A DNA stretch of 64,000 nucleotides from Variovorax paradoxus EPS. Its GTDB lineage: Bacteria > Pseudomonadota > Gammaproteobacteria > Burkholderiales > Burkholderiaceae_C. Within the stretch, counting starts at the first letter, position 1, and each line of letters opens with the position of its first letter. The notes beneath the pieces are model-generated. The model saw only the letters and a list, made by a program, of their open reading frames with translations. It had not been told where the DNA came from and ran no database searches. The position numbers were made by a program, and so were the translations under genes. This document shows positions 27,911 through 38,208 of this stretch, in pieces. Location: positions 1,674,001 to 1,738,000 of the forward strand of contig NC_014931.1 in the NCBI RefSeq assembly GCF_000184745.1, given 5' to 3'.

Positions 27911-28864
27911 ATGAAATCCTTTGCTTTTGTATTTCCGGGTCAGGGCTCGCAGGCTGTCGGCATGCTCGAAGCTTGGGGCGGCCATCCGGCCGTGGCCGAA
28001 ACGCTGCGCGAAGCGTCCGAAGCGCTGGGCGAAGACATCGGCGCGCTGATCAAGAACGGCCCCAAGGAAGAGCTGGCACTCACCACCAACACACAGCCCG
28101 TGATGCTGGTTGCCGGTGTCGCGGCTTGGCGTGCCTGGCTGTCCGAAGGCGGCGCGACGCCTTCCGTCGTGGCGGGTCATTCGCTCGGCGAGTACTCGGC
28201 GCTGGTGGCTTCCGGCGTGCTGACGCTGGCGCAAGCCGCCCCGCTGGTGCGTTTCCGTGCGCAGGCCATGCAGCAGGCCGTTCCTGTCGGTGTCGGCGCC
28301 ATGGCTGCCGTGCTGGGCATGGAGTCCGGCAAGGTCGTGGCGGGCTGCGCGGAAGCGACGGCTTCCTTCGGCGCAGGCAGCGCTGAAATTGTCGAGGCCG
28401 TGAATTTCAACGACCCTGCGCAGACCGTGATCGCCGGCAGCAAGGCCGCTGTCGACAAGGCTTGCGAACTGCTCAAGGCCAATGGCGCGAAGCGCGCGCT
28501 GCTGCTGCCTGTTTCGGCGCCATTCCATTCGAGTCTGATGAAGCCCGCTGCCGAGGCGCTGCGCGAAAAACTCGCCACCCTCACGCTCGCCGCGCCGCAG
28601 ATTCCGGTGCTGAACAACATCGACGTGGCTGTCGAGAATGATCCGGATCGCATCCGCGACGCTCTGGTGCGTCAGGCCGCCGGCCCGGTTCGCTGGGTCG
28701 AAAGCGTGCAGGCCTTGAAACTGCGCGGTGTAGCCGCCATCATCGAGTGCGGGCCCGGCAAGGTGCTGGCCGGCATGGTCAAGCGCATCGCCCCCGATCT
28801 GGAAGCTGCGTCGGTGTACGACCCGGCGACGCTCGCGGACACCCGACAATCGCTCGCCGCCTGA
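27911..28864 (+). CDS. fabD: Malonyl-CoA:ACP transacylase
   Basis: 317 residues. It loads malonate onto acyl carrier protein. FVFPGQGSQAVGM is the N-terminal motif, S91 is the nucleophile in GHSLGEYSA, and PVSAPFHSSLM contains the catalytic histidine. The ATG at 27911 gives the canonical MKSFAFVFPG start; an in-frame ATG at 27896 would add five residues. Confidence 0.97.
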   Translation: MKSFAFVFPGQGSQAVGMLEAWGGHPAVAETLREASEALGEDIGALIKNGPKEELALTTNTQPVMLVAGVAAWRAWLSEGGATPSVVAGHSLGEYSALVASGVLTLAQAAPLVRFRAQAMQQAVPVGVGAMAAVLGMESGKVVAGCAEATASFGAGSAEIVEAVNFNDPAQTVIAGSKAAVDKACELLKANGAKRALLLPVSAPFHSSLMKPAAEALREKLATLTLAAPQIPVLNNIDVAVENDPDRIRDALVRQAAGPVRWVESVQALKLRGVAAIIECGPGKVLAGMVKRIAPDLEAASVYDPATLADTRQSLAA

Positions 28865-28891
28865 ATGGCGCAAGGCCCCGATACTTTTTAT

Positions 28892-29635
28892 ATGAGCACT
28901 CCCAAATTCGAAGGGCAAGTTGCCCTGGTCACCGGCGCATCGCGCGGCATCGGCGCAGCGATTGCGCTCGAGCTGGCGCAGCGCGGCCTGAAGGTCGTCG
29001 GCACCGGCACCACCGAAGACAGCGCGGCCAAGATCACGTCGGCCCTGAGCGCATTCGATGGCCGTGGCCGTGCACTCAATGTGAATGACGCCGCAGCCGT
29101 CGAAGCTCTGATCGACGAGATCGTGCAGGCCTACGGTTCGATCCACGTGCTGGTCAACAACGCCGGCATCACGCGCGACACGCTTGCGATGCGAATGAAG
29201 GACGACGACTGGGATGCGGTGCTCGACACCAATCTCAAGGCCGTCTTCCGCCTCTCGCGCGCAGTGATTCGCCCGATGATGAAGCAGCGCTACGGCCGCA
29301 TCATCAGCATCACGAGCGTGGTGGGCGCCTCCGGCAATGCCGGCCAGGCCAACTACGCAGCCGCCAAGGCGGGCGTCGCGGGCATGACCCGCGCCCTGGC
29401 CCGCGAATTGGGCAGCCGTAACATCACCGTCAATTGCGTCGCGCCGGGCTTCATCGAAACCGACATGACGGCAAGCCTCCCCGAGGCGCAGCAACAAGCA
29501 CTTCTGCAGCAGATCCCGCTGGGACATCTGGGCAAGCCGGCCGACATCGCGCATGCGGTGGCGTACCTCGCATCGCCCCAGGCGTCCTACGTGACCGGGC
29601 AGGAGTTGCATGTGAATGGCGGCATGCACATGTAG
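28892..29635 (+). CDS. fabG: 3-oxoacyl-ACP reductase
   Basis: 247 residues. This NADPH-dependent short-chain dehydrogenase reduces beta-ketoacyl-ACP. The cofactor loop is TGASRGIG at 14-21, the NNAG motif is at 89-92, and the catalytic residues are S142, Y155 and K159. The C-terminal TGQELHVNGGM is standard. I prefer ATG 28892 (MSTPKFEGQV); an alternative ATG directly after the fabD stop at 28865 adds nine residues unlike the family. Confidence 0.97.
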   Translation: MSTPKFEGQVALVTGASRGIGAAIALELAQRGLKVVGTGTTEDSAAKITSALSAFDGRGRALNVNDAAAVEALIDEIVQAYGSIHVLVNNAGITRDTLAMRMKDDDWDAVLDTNLKAVFRLSRAVIRPMMKQRYGRIISITSVVGASGNAGQANYAAAKAGVAGMTRALARELGSRNITVNCVAPGFIETDMTASLPEAQQQALLQQIPLGHLGKPADIAHAVAYLASPQASYVTGQELHVNGGMHM

Positions 29636-29974
<339 letters not shown>

Positions 29975-30070
29975 TTGGCCAGCTGACACTGCGATTGCGG
30001 CCGGCGGCTTTTTATCGAACCGCACGCGCCGACCAGCAACTGTTCAGCGCTTCCAGAAAGGTTTGCCGGC

Positions 30071-31315
30071 ATGACCAAACGCCGCGTCGTCGTGACCGGA
30101 CTCGGTTGCATCGCTCCTGTCGGAAACACCGCAACCGAATCCTGGGCCAACTTGTTGGCCGGGAAGTCGGGCATTGCGAACATCACCGCGTTCGATGCAA
30201 GCGCCTTCGCCTGCAAGTTCGCCGGTGAGGTGAAGGGTTTCGACATCACCCAATACATCTCGGAGAAAGAAGCGCGTCACATGGACCGCTTCATTCATCT
30301 GGGGCTTGCCGCCGCCATCCAGGCGGTGCAGGACAGCGGACTGCCGACCGGCGAAGCGCTGTCCTATGAAAAGGCCGTTCGCATCGGCTGCAACATCGGC
30401 TCGGGCATCGGCGGTCTGCCGATGATCGAAGAGACGCACGCCGAATACGCGAGCCGCGGCCCGCGCCGCATTTCGCCGTTTTTCGTGCCGGCATCGATCA
30501 TTAACATGATCTCGGGGCATGTGTCGATCAAGTACGGCTTCAAAGGCCCGAACATCGCCGTCGTCACCGCCTGCACCACGGGCCTGCATGCCATTGGCAC
30601 GTCGGCACGCATGATCGAGTACGGCGATGCCGACGTCATGATTGCGGGCGGCGCCGAGTCGACCATTTCGCCGCTCGGCATCGGTGGCTTCACCGCGCCT
30701 CGTGCACTGAGCACGCGCAACGACGATCCCGCCACGGCCTCGCGCCCGTGGGACAAGGACCGCGACGGTTTCGTGCTGGGCGAGGGCGCCGGCGTGCTGG
30801 TGCTCGAGGAGTACGAACACGCCAAGGCGCGCGGCGCCAAGATCTATGCGGAAGTCGCGGGCTTCGGCCTGACCGGCGACGCGTACCACATGACCGCGCC
30901 CGACGTCGACGGCCCCCGCCGCTCGATGGCGATGGCACTGGCCAACGCGGGTGTCAATGCCGACCAGGTCCAATACCTGAACGCGCACGGCACCTCGACG
31001 CAGATCGGCGACCTGAACGAGACCAACGCGGTCAAGCTCGCCTTCGGCGATCACGCGAAGAAGCTCGTCGTGAATTCGACCAAGTCCATGACCGGCCACT
31101 TGCTGGGCGGCGCGGGTGGCATCGAATCGGTGTTCACGGTGCTTGCACTGCACGAGCAGAAGAGCCCGCCGACCATCAACATCTTCAACCAGGATCCGGA
31201 GTGCGATCTCGACTACTGCGCCAACGAGGCGCGCGATCTGAAGATCGATGTCGCGGTCAAGAACAACTTCGGCTTCGGCGGCACCAACGGCACGCTGGTG
31301 TTCAAGCGCGCTTGA
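30071..31315 (+). CDS. fabF: 3-oxoacyl-ACP synthase II
   Basis: 414 residues. It elongates acyl-ACP with malonyl-ACP. Catalytic residues: C168 (VTACTTGLHA), H306 (NAHGTST) and H343 (KSMTGHLLGGAG). GEGAGVLVLEEYEHA and FGFGGTNGTLVF complete the ketosynthase signature. It closes the fab cluster. The YgfX-like gene starts 13 bases later, so the stress-sigma block may be read through from here. Confidence 0.97.
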   Translation: MTKRRVVVTGLGCIAPVGNTATESWANLLAGKSGIANITAFDASAFACKFAGEVKGFDITQYISEKEARHMDRFIHLGLAAAIQAVQDSGLPTGEALSYEKAVRIGCNIGSGIGGLPMIEETHAEYASRGPRRISPFFVPASIINMISGHVSIKYGFKGPNIAVVTACTTGLHAIGTSARMIEYGDADVMIAGGAESTISPLGIGGFTAPRALSTRNDDPATASRPWDKDRDGFVLGEGAGVLVLEEYEHAKARGAKIYAEVAGFGLTGDAYHMTAPDVDGPRRSMAMALANAGVNADQVQYLNAHGTSTQIGDLNETNAVKLAFGDHAKKLVVNSTKSMTGHLLGGAGGIESVFTVLALHEQKSPPTINIFNQDPECDLDYCANEARDLKIDVAVKNNFGFGGTNGTLVFKRA

Positions 31316-31328
31316 GCATTGCTCTCTC

Positions 31329-31811
31329 ATGCACAGCGCGCCGTCGGTGACCTATCCGGTGGGGCGCTCGCGTGGCGCTACCCGGATTCTTGTCGTTCTC
31401 TGGACCTTGGGTGCCTGCTGCGCAGGCGCATCCTGCTATCTCTTCGATAGCGCGGGATGGCGCCAATTGCTGCTGGTTCTCAGCGTCGTCTTCTCTGGCG
31501 TAGCCGCGGGCTTCGGCTTGCGGCGCGATGGCGCCGCCACACTGCACTTCGACGGGCTCTATTGGTCCTTGACAGGGTCCGATCCGACCCGCGGTGTTCG
31601 CGCAGCGCGGGCCATGGTCGCGCTCGATTTTCAGTCGCTGATGCTGGTCAGGCTCTCGGAGCCTGGCCGCGCCGCGCGCTGGGTCTGGCTCGAGCAGCGG
31701 GCCATGCCGGAGCGCTGGCGCGATGTGCGTCGGGCGGTCTATTCGCGCGCGCCGGCCGCCGAGCCCGCGGGCGATCCGTGGCGCGCAACGGCTCCTGCCG
31801 ACGCGCCCTGA
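31329..31811 (+). CDS. Small membrane protein, YgfX/CptA-like
   Basis: 160 residues. Two hydrophobic segments (about 21-36 and 46-63) are followed by a soluble tail containing HFDGLYWSL, LMLVRLS and WVWLEQRAMPERWRDVRRAV. That order (two helices, a DGxxW strand, an LMLRL strand, then WL and WRDLRR) resembles YgfX/CptA-type proteins, which in some gammaproteobacteria sit close to nadB and the rpoE/algU genes. The similarity was judged by eye and is weak, so function is open. It lies between fabF and rpoE with 10-13-base gaps. Confidence 0.6.
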   Translation: MHSAPSVTYPVGRSRGATRILVVLWTLGACCAGASCYLFDSAGWRQLLLVLSVVFSGVAAGFGLRRDGAATLHFDGLYWSLTGSDPTRGVRAARAMVALDFQSLMLVRLSEPGRAARWVWLEQRAMPERWRDVRRAVYSRAPAAEPAGDPWRATAPADAP

Positions 31812-31821
31812 AATTCCATCG

Positions 31822-32496
31822 ATGACAACGTCTCCCCCGCCCGTACCACCGGAGTCCGGCCTGACCGACGCGTCGGCCGAGACCCCGCGCCCGGGCGAGG
31901 TCGATTTCCAGTTGGTCCAGCGCACGGTCGCGGGCGACCAGAAGGCCTTTGAACTCCTGGTCATCAAGTACCAGCGCCGCATCGAGCGGCTGATCGGCCG
32001 CATGGTGCGCGATGTTGACTTGGTCGAGGACATCGCCCAGGAAACCTTCATTCGCGCCTACCGCGCGCTGCACCAGTTCCGCGGCGAGGCGCAGTTCTAC
32101 ACCTGGCTTTACCGGATCGCGGTGAATACCGCCAAGAAGGCGCTGGTGGACATGAAGCGCGACCCGACCATCTCCGAAAGCGCCTTGAGGCCTTCTTCTG
32201 AGGACGACGATGAAACTTACCGTCCCGGAAACGAACCAATCAGCGACGAAACCCCCGAATCGGTCATGGCGGCGAATGAAATCGCCAGCGCCGTCGAGGC
32301 GGCCATGGAAGCGCTCCCTGCCGAGTTGCGCCAGGCCGTCACGCTGCGCGAGATCGAGGGGATGAGTTACGAAGAGATTGCCGAGGTCATGGATTGCCCT
32401 ATCGGCACGGTGCGCTCACGTATTTTCCGGGCGCGCGAAGCCATTTCGGCCAGGGTCAAACCGCTGCTCGACAACCAGTCCGGCAAGCGTTGGTAA
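31822..32496 (+). CDS. rpoE: ECF sigma factor RpoE (sigma-E/AlgU type)
   Basis: 224 residues. Sigma region 2 contains AFELLVIKYQRRIERLIGRM, then VEDIAQETFIRAYRAL and FYTWLYRIAVNTAKK; region 4 has LREIEGMSYEEIAEVM followed by GTVRSRIFRAREAI. It directs envelope-stress transcription. An acidic N-terminal extension of about 25 residues is present. rseA, rseB and mucD follow in the conserved order. Confidence 0.96.
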   Translation: MTTSPPPVPPESGLTDASAETPRPGEVDFQLVQRTVAGDQKAFELLVIKYQRRIERLIGRMVRDVDLVEDIAQETFIRAYRALHQFRGEAQFYTWLYRIAVNTAKKALVDMKRDPTISESALRPSSEDDDETYRPGNEPISDETPESVMAANEIASAVEAAMEALPAELRQAVTLREIEGMSYEEIAEVMDCPIGTVRSRIFRAREAISARVKPLLDNQSGKRW

Positions 32497-32513
32497 GTAA
32501 GCAGGTGAATGAA

Positions 32514-33179
32514 ATGAATCAGACGATGACGGTTCGGGAACAGGTGTCCGCACTTGCGGATGGTCATTTGCAGGGCGAGGCGTTCGCAGAAGCGATCGGA
32601 GCCGTCTGCACCGAGGGCGAGTCGCGCGCAGCTTGGCACGCGTACCACGTGGTGGGCGATGTGCTGCGCTCGGGTTCTCATTCGCCGTGCAGCGACAGTG
32701 CGGCGTTCCTCGCGCGCTTCCAGCAGCGATTGGCCGCGGAACCGGTGGTCGCGATGCCTGCGCTGCAGCCGGTGACCCCACCGGTCGCCGTACAGGTCCA
32801 GCGCAGGGCCGATGCGGCCAATGAGCCGGTCTTCCGCTGGAAGCTGGTGGCAGGCGCCGCCTCGATGGTCGCCGTGGCGGCCATCAGCTGGACGCTGATC
32901 GGCAGCGGCCCCGCCGGTTCGCAGGCCGACGCCCAAATCGCGGCCCAGCAACAGCCCGCAATTAACTCGGTTCTGGCGGCCGCGGCGGTCAACAGCCAGC
33001 AGCCCGCAGGCGCCACGCTGACGCCGACCCGCGTGATGGTCGGCAACGGCAATCCGCAAGTCATGCTGCGTGATCCGCGCCTGGATCAACTGCTCGAAGC
33101 GCACCAGCAGGCCGGCGGTGCCTCGCAAATGCCTTCCGGTTTCCTGCGCAACGCCACCTTCGAGGGACCTACGCGCTGA
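32514..33179 (+). CDS. rseA: Anti-sigma-E factor RseA (MucA type)
   Basis: 221 residues. The N-terminal cytoplasmic anti-sigma domain (VREQVSALADGHLQGEAFAE; then WHAYHVVGDVLRSG) binds RpoE. A single membrane segment at about 111-130 (LVAGAASMVAVAAISWTLIG) places the Gln/Ala-rich C-terminus in the periplasm. The ATG at 32514 has AGGTGA about five bases upstream; a GTG at 32505 is the alternative. Confidence 0.93.
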   Translation: MNQTMTVREQVSALADGHLQGEAFAEAIGAVCTEGESRAAWHAYHVVGDVLRSGSHSPCSDSAAFLARFQQRLAAEPVVAMPALQPVTPPVAVQVQRRADAANEPVFRWKLVAGAASMVAVAAISWTLIGSGPAGSQADAQIAAQQQPAINSVLAAAAVNSQQPAGATLTPTRVMVGNGNPQVMLRDPRLDQLLEAHQQAGGASQMPSGFLRNATFEGPTR

Positions 33180-33202
33180 TCGCGCGCCCGTCACTGCCCG
33201 CA

Positions 33203-34276
33203 ATGACCGTTCAGATGCCGATCTCCGCACGCGCGTTCGTGCTTGTGTTTGCAGCCTTCTGCTTCGCGCAGGTTGCGACCGCACAAAACCGTTCCGGGCC
33301 GGCGACCACCAAGAATGCGGCTTCGGCGCAGACGGACGAGCCGCCGCCGACGATGAGCGTGGCCGACTGGCTGCAGCGCATGCACACCGGTGCGCGGCAA
33401 CGCAACTACGTGGGCACCTTCGTGGTGTCGGCACCGGGCGGCGACCTGTCGAGCGCGCGCATCTGGCATGTGCGGGATGGCGACCATCAGATCGAGCGCA
33501 TCGAAGCCCTGTCGGGGCCGCCGCGCTCGACGTTCCGGCGCAATCGCAATGTCATGACCTTCCTGCCCGAGGCGAAGGTCGTGAAGGTGGAGAAGCGCGA
33601 GAACCTCGATCTCTTTCCCAACCTGCCGGACAAGACCGATTCGTCCATCGGCGACTTCTACGACGTACGCGCGATCGGCAAGGACCGCGTGGCCGGCTTT
33701 GATGCCGATGTGGTGCAGCTGGTGCCGCACGACGGCCTGCGTTTCGGCTATCGCATCTGGAGCGAGCGCCGTTCGGGCCTGGTGGTGAAGCTGCAGACCA
33801 TCGACAGCGAATCGCGGGTGGTGGAGCAGTCGGCGTTTTCCGAACTGCAGCTCGATGCACCGGTGAAGGCGCAGGCGCTCGCGCAGATGATGACCAACAC
33901 CGCGGGCTACCGCGTCGAAAAGCTCGAGCTCGAGCGCACGACCGCACAGGATGAAGGCTGGACGCTCAGCGCGCCCGTGGCAGGCTTCAAGCCCCGCAGC
34001 TTCTTCCGTCGGCCCGCGACCGGCAGCGACAAGTCGAAGCAGGATGCGGCTACGGTCCAGTGGACTTTCTCCGACGGCTTGGCCTCGGTCTCGCTTTTCA
34101 TCGAGCGCTACGATGCCGCGCGCGCGCCGCGGGACGGCGTGCTGACCATCGGCGCCACCAACGCCATCCGCCGGCGGTTGCCCGAACCTGCGAGCGACTG
34201 GTGGCTGACCGCGGTGGGCGAAGTGCCGCCGCAAACGCTCAACGCATTCGCCCAAAGCCTCGCCCGCACGCGTTGA
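33203..34276 (+). CDS. rseB: Sigma-E regulatory protein RseB (MucB type)
   Basis: 357 residues. A signal peptide is visible (ARAFVLVFAAFCFAQVATAQ, cleavage after about residue 27). The mature protein has the RseB lipoprotein-binding fold: ADWLQRMHTGARQRNYVGTF, then FYDVRAIGKDRVAGFDADVV, and a C-terminal domain with VQWTFSDGLASVSLFIE. In the periplasm it protects RseA from proteolysis until stress. It follows rseA after 23 bases. Confidence 0.95.
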   Translation: MTVQMPISARAFVLVFAAFCFAQVATAQNRSGPATTKNAASAQTDEPPPTMSVADWLQRMHTGARQRNYVGTFVVSAPGGDLSSARIWHVRDGDHQIERIEALSGPPRSTFRRNRNVMTFLPEAKVVKVEKRENLDLFPNLPDKTDSSIGDFYDVRAIGKDRVAGFDADVVQLVPHDGLRFGYRIWSERRSGLVVKLQTIDSESRVVEQSAFSELQLDAPVKAQALAQMMTNTAGYRVEKLELERTTAQDEGWTLSAPVAGFKPRSFFRRPATGSDKSKQDAATVQWTFSDGLASVSLFIERYDAARAPRDGVLTIGATNAIRRRLPEPASDWWLTAVGEVPPQTLNAFAQSLARTR

Positions 34277-34382
34277 CACACTGATGGCCATTGCCCCGCG
34301 GATTGCGCTGAACCAAGCTCGCAACGCAGACTCATAGCCCTTTGTTGTTTTAGCCGCTCTCTGTTCTTTTGAAAGAAAACCC

Positions 34383-35867
34383 ATGATGTTCAAAGTCGAG
34401 GGACACAAGCTTCGTTCCGGCGTTCTGGCTTTCGCGCTCGCACTCACAGCCGGGGCCACTTTCCTTCCGGTCGAGCCCGTCCACGCGCAAACGCGCACGC
34501 TGCCTGACTTCACCGATCTGGTCGACCAGGTCGGCCCCTCCGTCGTCAACATTCGCACGGTCGAGAAGGTCGCCCAGCGCGGCGCCGGCAACGGCGAGAT
34601 GGACGAGGAGATGCAGGAGTTCTTCCGTCGTTTCTTCGGGCAGCCCGCGCCGGGCACGCCGCGCCAGGGGCCGCGTCCCAACAGGCCGCAGCAGCCTCAG
34701 GAAGAGGAGCGTCCGCGCGGTGTCGGCTCCGGCTTCATCCTGACGGCAGATGGCTACGTCATGACCAACGCGCACGTCGTGGAAGACGCCTCCGAAGTGC
34801 TGGTCACGCTGCCAGACAAGCGCGAGTTCAAGGCCAAGATCGTGGGTGCCGACAAGCGCACCGACGTCGCGGTCGTCAAGATCGAAGCCACAGGCCTGCC
34901 CGCAGTGAAGGTCGGCGACATCTCCAAGCTGCGCGTCGGCGAATGGGTGATGGCCATCGGCTCGCCCTTCGGGCTGGAAAACACCGTCACAGCCGGCATC
35001 GTGAGCGCCAAGCAGCGCGACACCGGCGAATACCTTCCGTTCATCCAGACCGACGTGGCCATCAACCCCGGCAATTCGGGCGGCCCGCTGATCAACATGC
35101 GCGGCGAAGTGGTGGGCATCAACAGCCAGATCTATTCGCGCTCGGGCGGCTTCATGGGCATCTCGTTCTCGATCCCGATCGACGAGGCGATCCGAGTGAG
35201 CGAGCAGCTGCGTACCTCGGGTCGCGTGTCCCGCGGCCGTATTGGCGTGCAGATCGACCAGGTCACGAAGGATGTGGCCGAAGCCATCGGCCTGAGCAAG
35301 GCGCAGGGCGCGCTGGTGCGCGGCGTCGAAGCCGGCTCGCCGGGCGAGAAGGCCGGCGTGGAGCCGGGCGACGTCATCACCAAGTTCGACGGCAAGGCCA
35401 TCGAGAAGCCGAGCGACCTGCCGCGCCTGGTGGGCAACACCAAGCCCGGCACGAAGAGCACGCTCACGGTGTTCCGCCGCGGCAGCTCGCGCGACCTGAG
35501 CGTGACCATTGCCGAGATCGAGCCCGACAAGCCGGCCAAGCGCGCGTCCGATCGCGACGAGCCAGCGCCAAAGCCCTCGGCTTCCGCCGCGGCCAAGTCG
35601 ATCGGCCTCGCCGTGAGCGACCTTAACGATGCGCAGAAGAAGGAGCTCAAGCTCAAGGGCGGCGTGAAGGTCGATGCCGCCAGCGAAGGTGCTGCACGTG
35701 CAGGGCTGCGCGAAGGCGACATCATCCTGGCCGTGGGCAACATCGAGGTGGCCAACACCCGCGAATTCGAGGCCGCACTGGCCAAGGCCGACAAGAGCAA
35801 GGCACTCAGCGTGCTGTTCCGTCGCGGCGACTGGGCGCAATACGCCCTGATCCGTCCCGCACGCTGA
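34383..35867 (+). CDS. mucD: Periplasmic serine endoprotease MucD/DegP family
   Basis: 494 residues. Signal peptide about 1-35 (hydrophobic VLAFALALTAGATF, ending VHAQ). The S1C protease domain has the triad H131 (TNAHVVEDA), D161 (RTDVAVVKI) and S232 (NPGNSGGPL), followed by two PDZ domains (about 275-360 and 400-490). It degrades misfolded envelope proteins and ends the rpoE operon. A 106-base gap precedes it, so it may have its own stress promoter. Length and domain count fit the family. Confidence 0.96.
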   Translation: MMFKVEGHKLRSGVLAFALALTAGATFLPVEPVHAQTRTLPDFTDLVDQVGPSVVNIRTVEKVAQRGAGNGEMDEEMQEFFRRFFGQPAPGTPRQGPRPNRPQQPQEEERPRGVGSGFILTADGYVMTNAHVVEDASEVLVTLPDKREFKAKIVGADKRTDVAVVKIEATGLPAVKVGDISKLRVGEWVMAIGSPFGLENTVTAGIVSAKQRDTGEYLPFIQTDVAINPGNSGGPLINMRGEVVGINSQIYSRSGGFMGISFSIPIDEAIRVSEQLRTSGRVSRGRIGVQIDQVTKDVAEAIGLSKAQGALVRGVEAGSPGEKAGVEPGDVITKFDGKAIEKPSDLPRLVGNTKPGTKSTLTVFRRGSSRDLSVTIAEIEPDKPAKRASDRDEPAPKPSASAAAKSIGLAVSDLNDAQKKELKLKGGVKVDAASEGAARAGLREGDIILAVGNIEVANTREFEAALAKADKSKALSVLFRRGDWAQYALIRPAR

Positions 35868-35886
35868 TACGGCGCCGCCGTCAAGT

Positions 35887-35923
35887 GGCCCCACCCGGCA
35901 GTCGGGTTTGGGGCCGTTTTTTT
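35887..35923 (+). terminator. Intrinsic terminator of the rpoE-mucD operon
   Basis: The hairpin arms GGCCCCA...CCCG and CGGG...TGGGGCC (35887-35897 and 35903-35915) are separated by GCAGT and followed by G and seven T. It begins 20 bases after the mucD stop. Confidence 0.9.
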
Positions 35924-35982
35924 GAGGTGTTTACGACGATCAGGCGCAGGTCCCTAAAAAAATCTGGGCCTCCAAACACCTC
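35924..35982. repeat. Perfect nine-base inverted repeat after mucD
   Basis: GAGGTGTTT at 35924-35932 is exactly complementary to AAACACCTC at 35974-35982, with 41 bases between. A further GGCGCA/TGCGCC pair lies at 35943-35948 and 35993-35998. The spacing is larger than a normal terminator. A T-rich run follows at 35985-35993. Confidence 0.4.
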
Positions 35983-36009
35983 GATTTTTGTTTGCGCCCA
36001 CTAACATTT

Positions 36010-36039
36010 TTGAGGGCTAAGGACGGTTTTCGGTAGAAT
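36010..36039 (+). promoter_or_regulatory. Candidate sigma-70 promoter in the mucD-lepA gap
   Basis: TTGAGG (36010-36015) and TAGAAT (36034-36039) are separated by 18 bases. The -10 matches five of six consensus bases and the -35 four. Transcription would begin near 36046, giving either a leader of about 345 bases for lepA or a short RNA ending at the terminator at 36304-36334. Confidence 0.45.
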
Positions 36040-36119
36040 AGAGCACTTGCGGCGGCCGGTCAGCGCATAAGGAGTGCAACGACCTTCACGATGCGAGATG
36101 TCAGACAGCAGTCCACCGG

Positions 36120-36205
36120 TGCTCCACAGATCGCCCACAAGTTGTTCATAGACTGCTCCACCGATTCTGTGGATAACCTGTATATATCTTTGATGTTGTG
36201 GACCC
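36120..36205. promoter_or_regulatory. Cluster of DnaA-box-like sequences
   Basis: TGTGGATAA at 36168-36176 is a perfect DnaA box. Weaker relatives are TGCTCCACA (36120-36128, seven of nine matching the opposite orientation), TCGCCCACA (36131-36139, six of nine), TGTTCATAG (36143-36151, six of nine) and TGTGGACCC (36197-36205, six of nine). A short AT run (TATATATCTTTG) lies at 36181-36192. Real DnaA binding is unproven. Confidence 0.4.
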
Positions 36206-36303
36206 GCAACGAGCCCTTTGGACCCTGTTCCCGGATGTACGTGCCTCCCTTTTTGCCTACAATGAAGTTCCAACTACTGCAGTTGCCATTGCTTGTTGGT
36301 TCA

Positions 36304-36334
36304 GGGCGCGTCTCCAGAAGACGCGCCCTTTTTT
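36304..36334 (+). terminator. Intrinsic terminator upstream of lepA
   Basis: Perfect ten-base-pair stem (arms GGGCGCGTCT and AGACGCGCCC, loop CCAGA) followed by six T. It ends 55 bases before the lepA start, so it can only end a transcript begun in the mucD-lepA gap, or attenuate lepA. Confidence 0.85.
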
Positions 36335-36389
36335 CTTGCCCGCTCGCTGCTGGGCACGAGCCAATTCAAGTACTTAAGCGTTCCCGTTG

Positions 36390-38201
<1,812 letters not shown>

Positions 38202-38208
38202 TCAAAAA

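Larger units (their letters stand above)
36046..36334 (+). ncRNA. Candidate small RNA or lepA leader transcript
   Basis: A stretch of about 290 bases has a promoter-like sequence just upstream and a near-perfect intrinsic terminator at its end, with no convincing reading frame inside. The frame 36091-36390 is full of codons this genome avoids (AGA, ATA, TTG, TAT). The stretch is visibly less GC-rich than the surrounding genes and carries DnaA-box-like sites at 36120-36205. I do not recognise an RNA family. Alternatively it is an attenuated leader of lepA. Confidence 0.3.

Noticed and set aside
36120..36205. Chromosomal replication origin
   Set aside because: The DnaA-box-like sites are suggestive, but dnaA, dnaN and gyrB are absent and the AT-rich stretch is too short to be a clear unwinding element.
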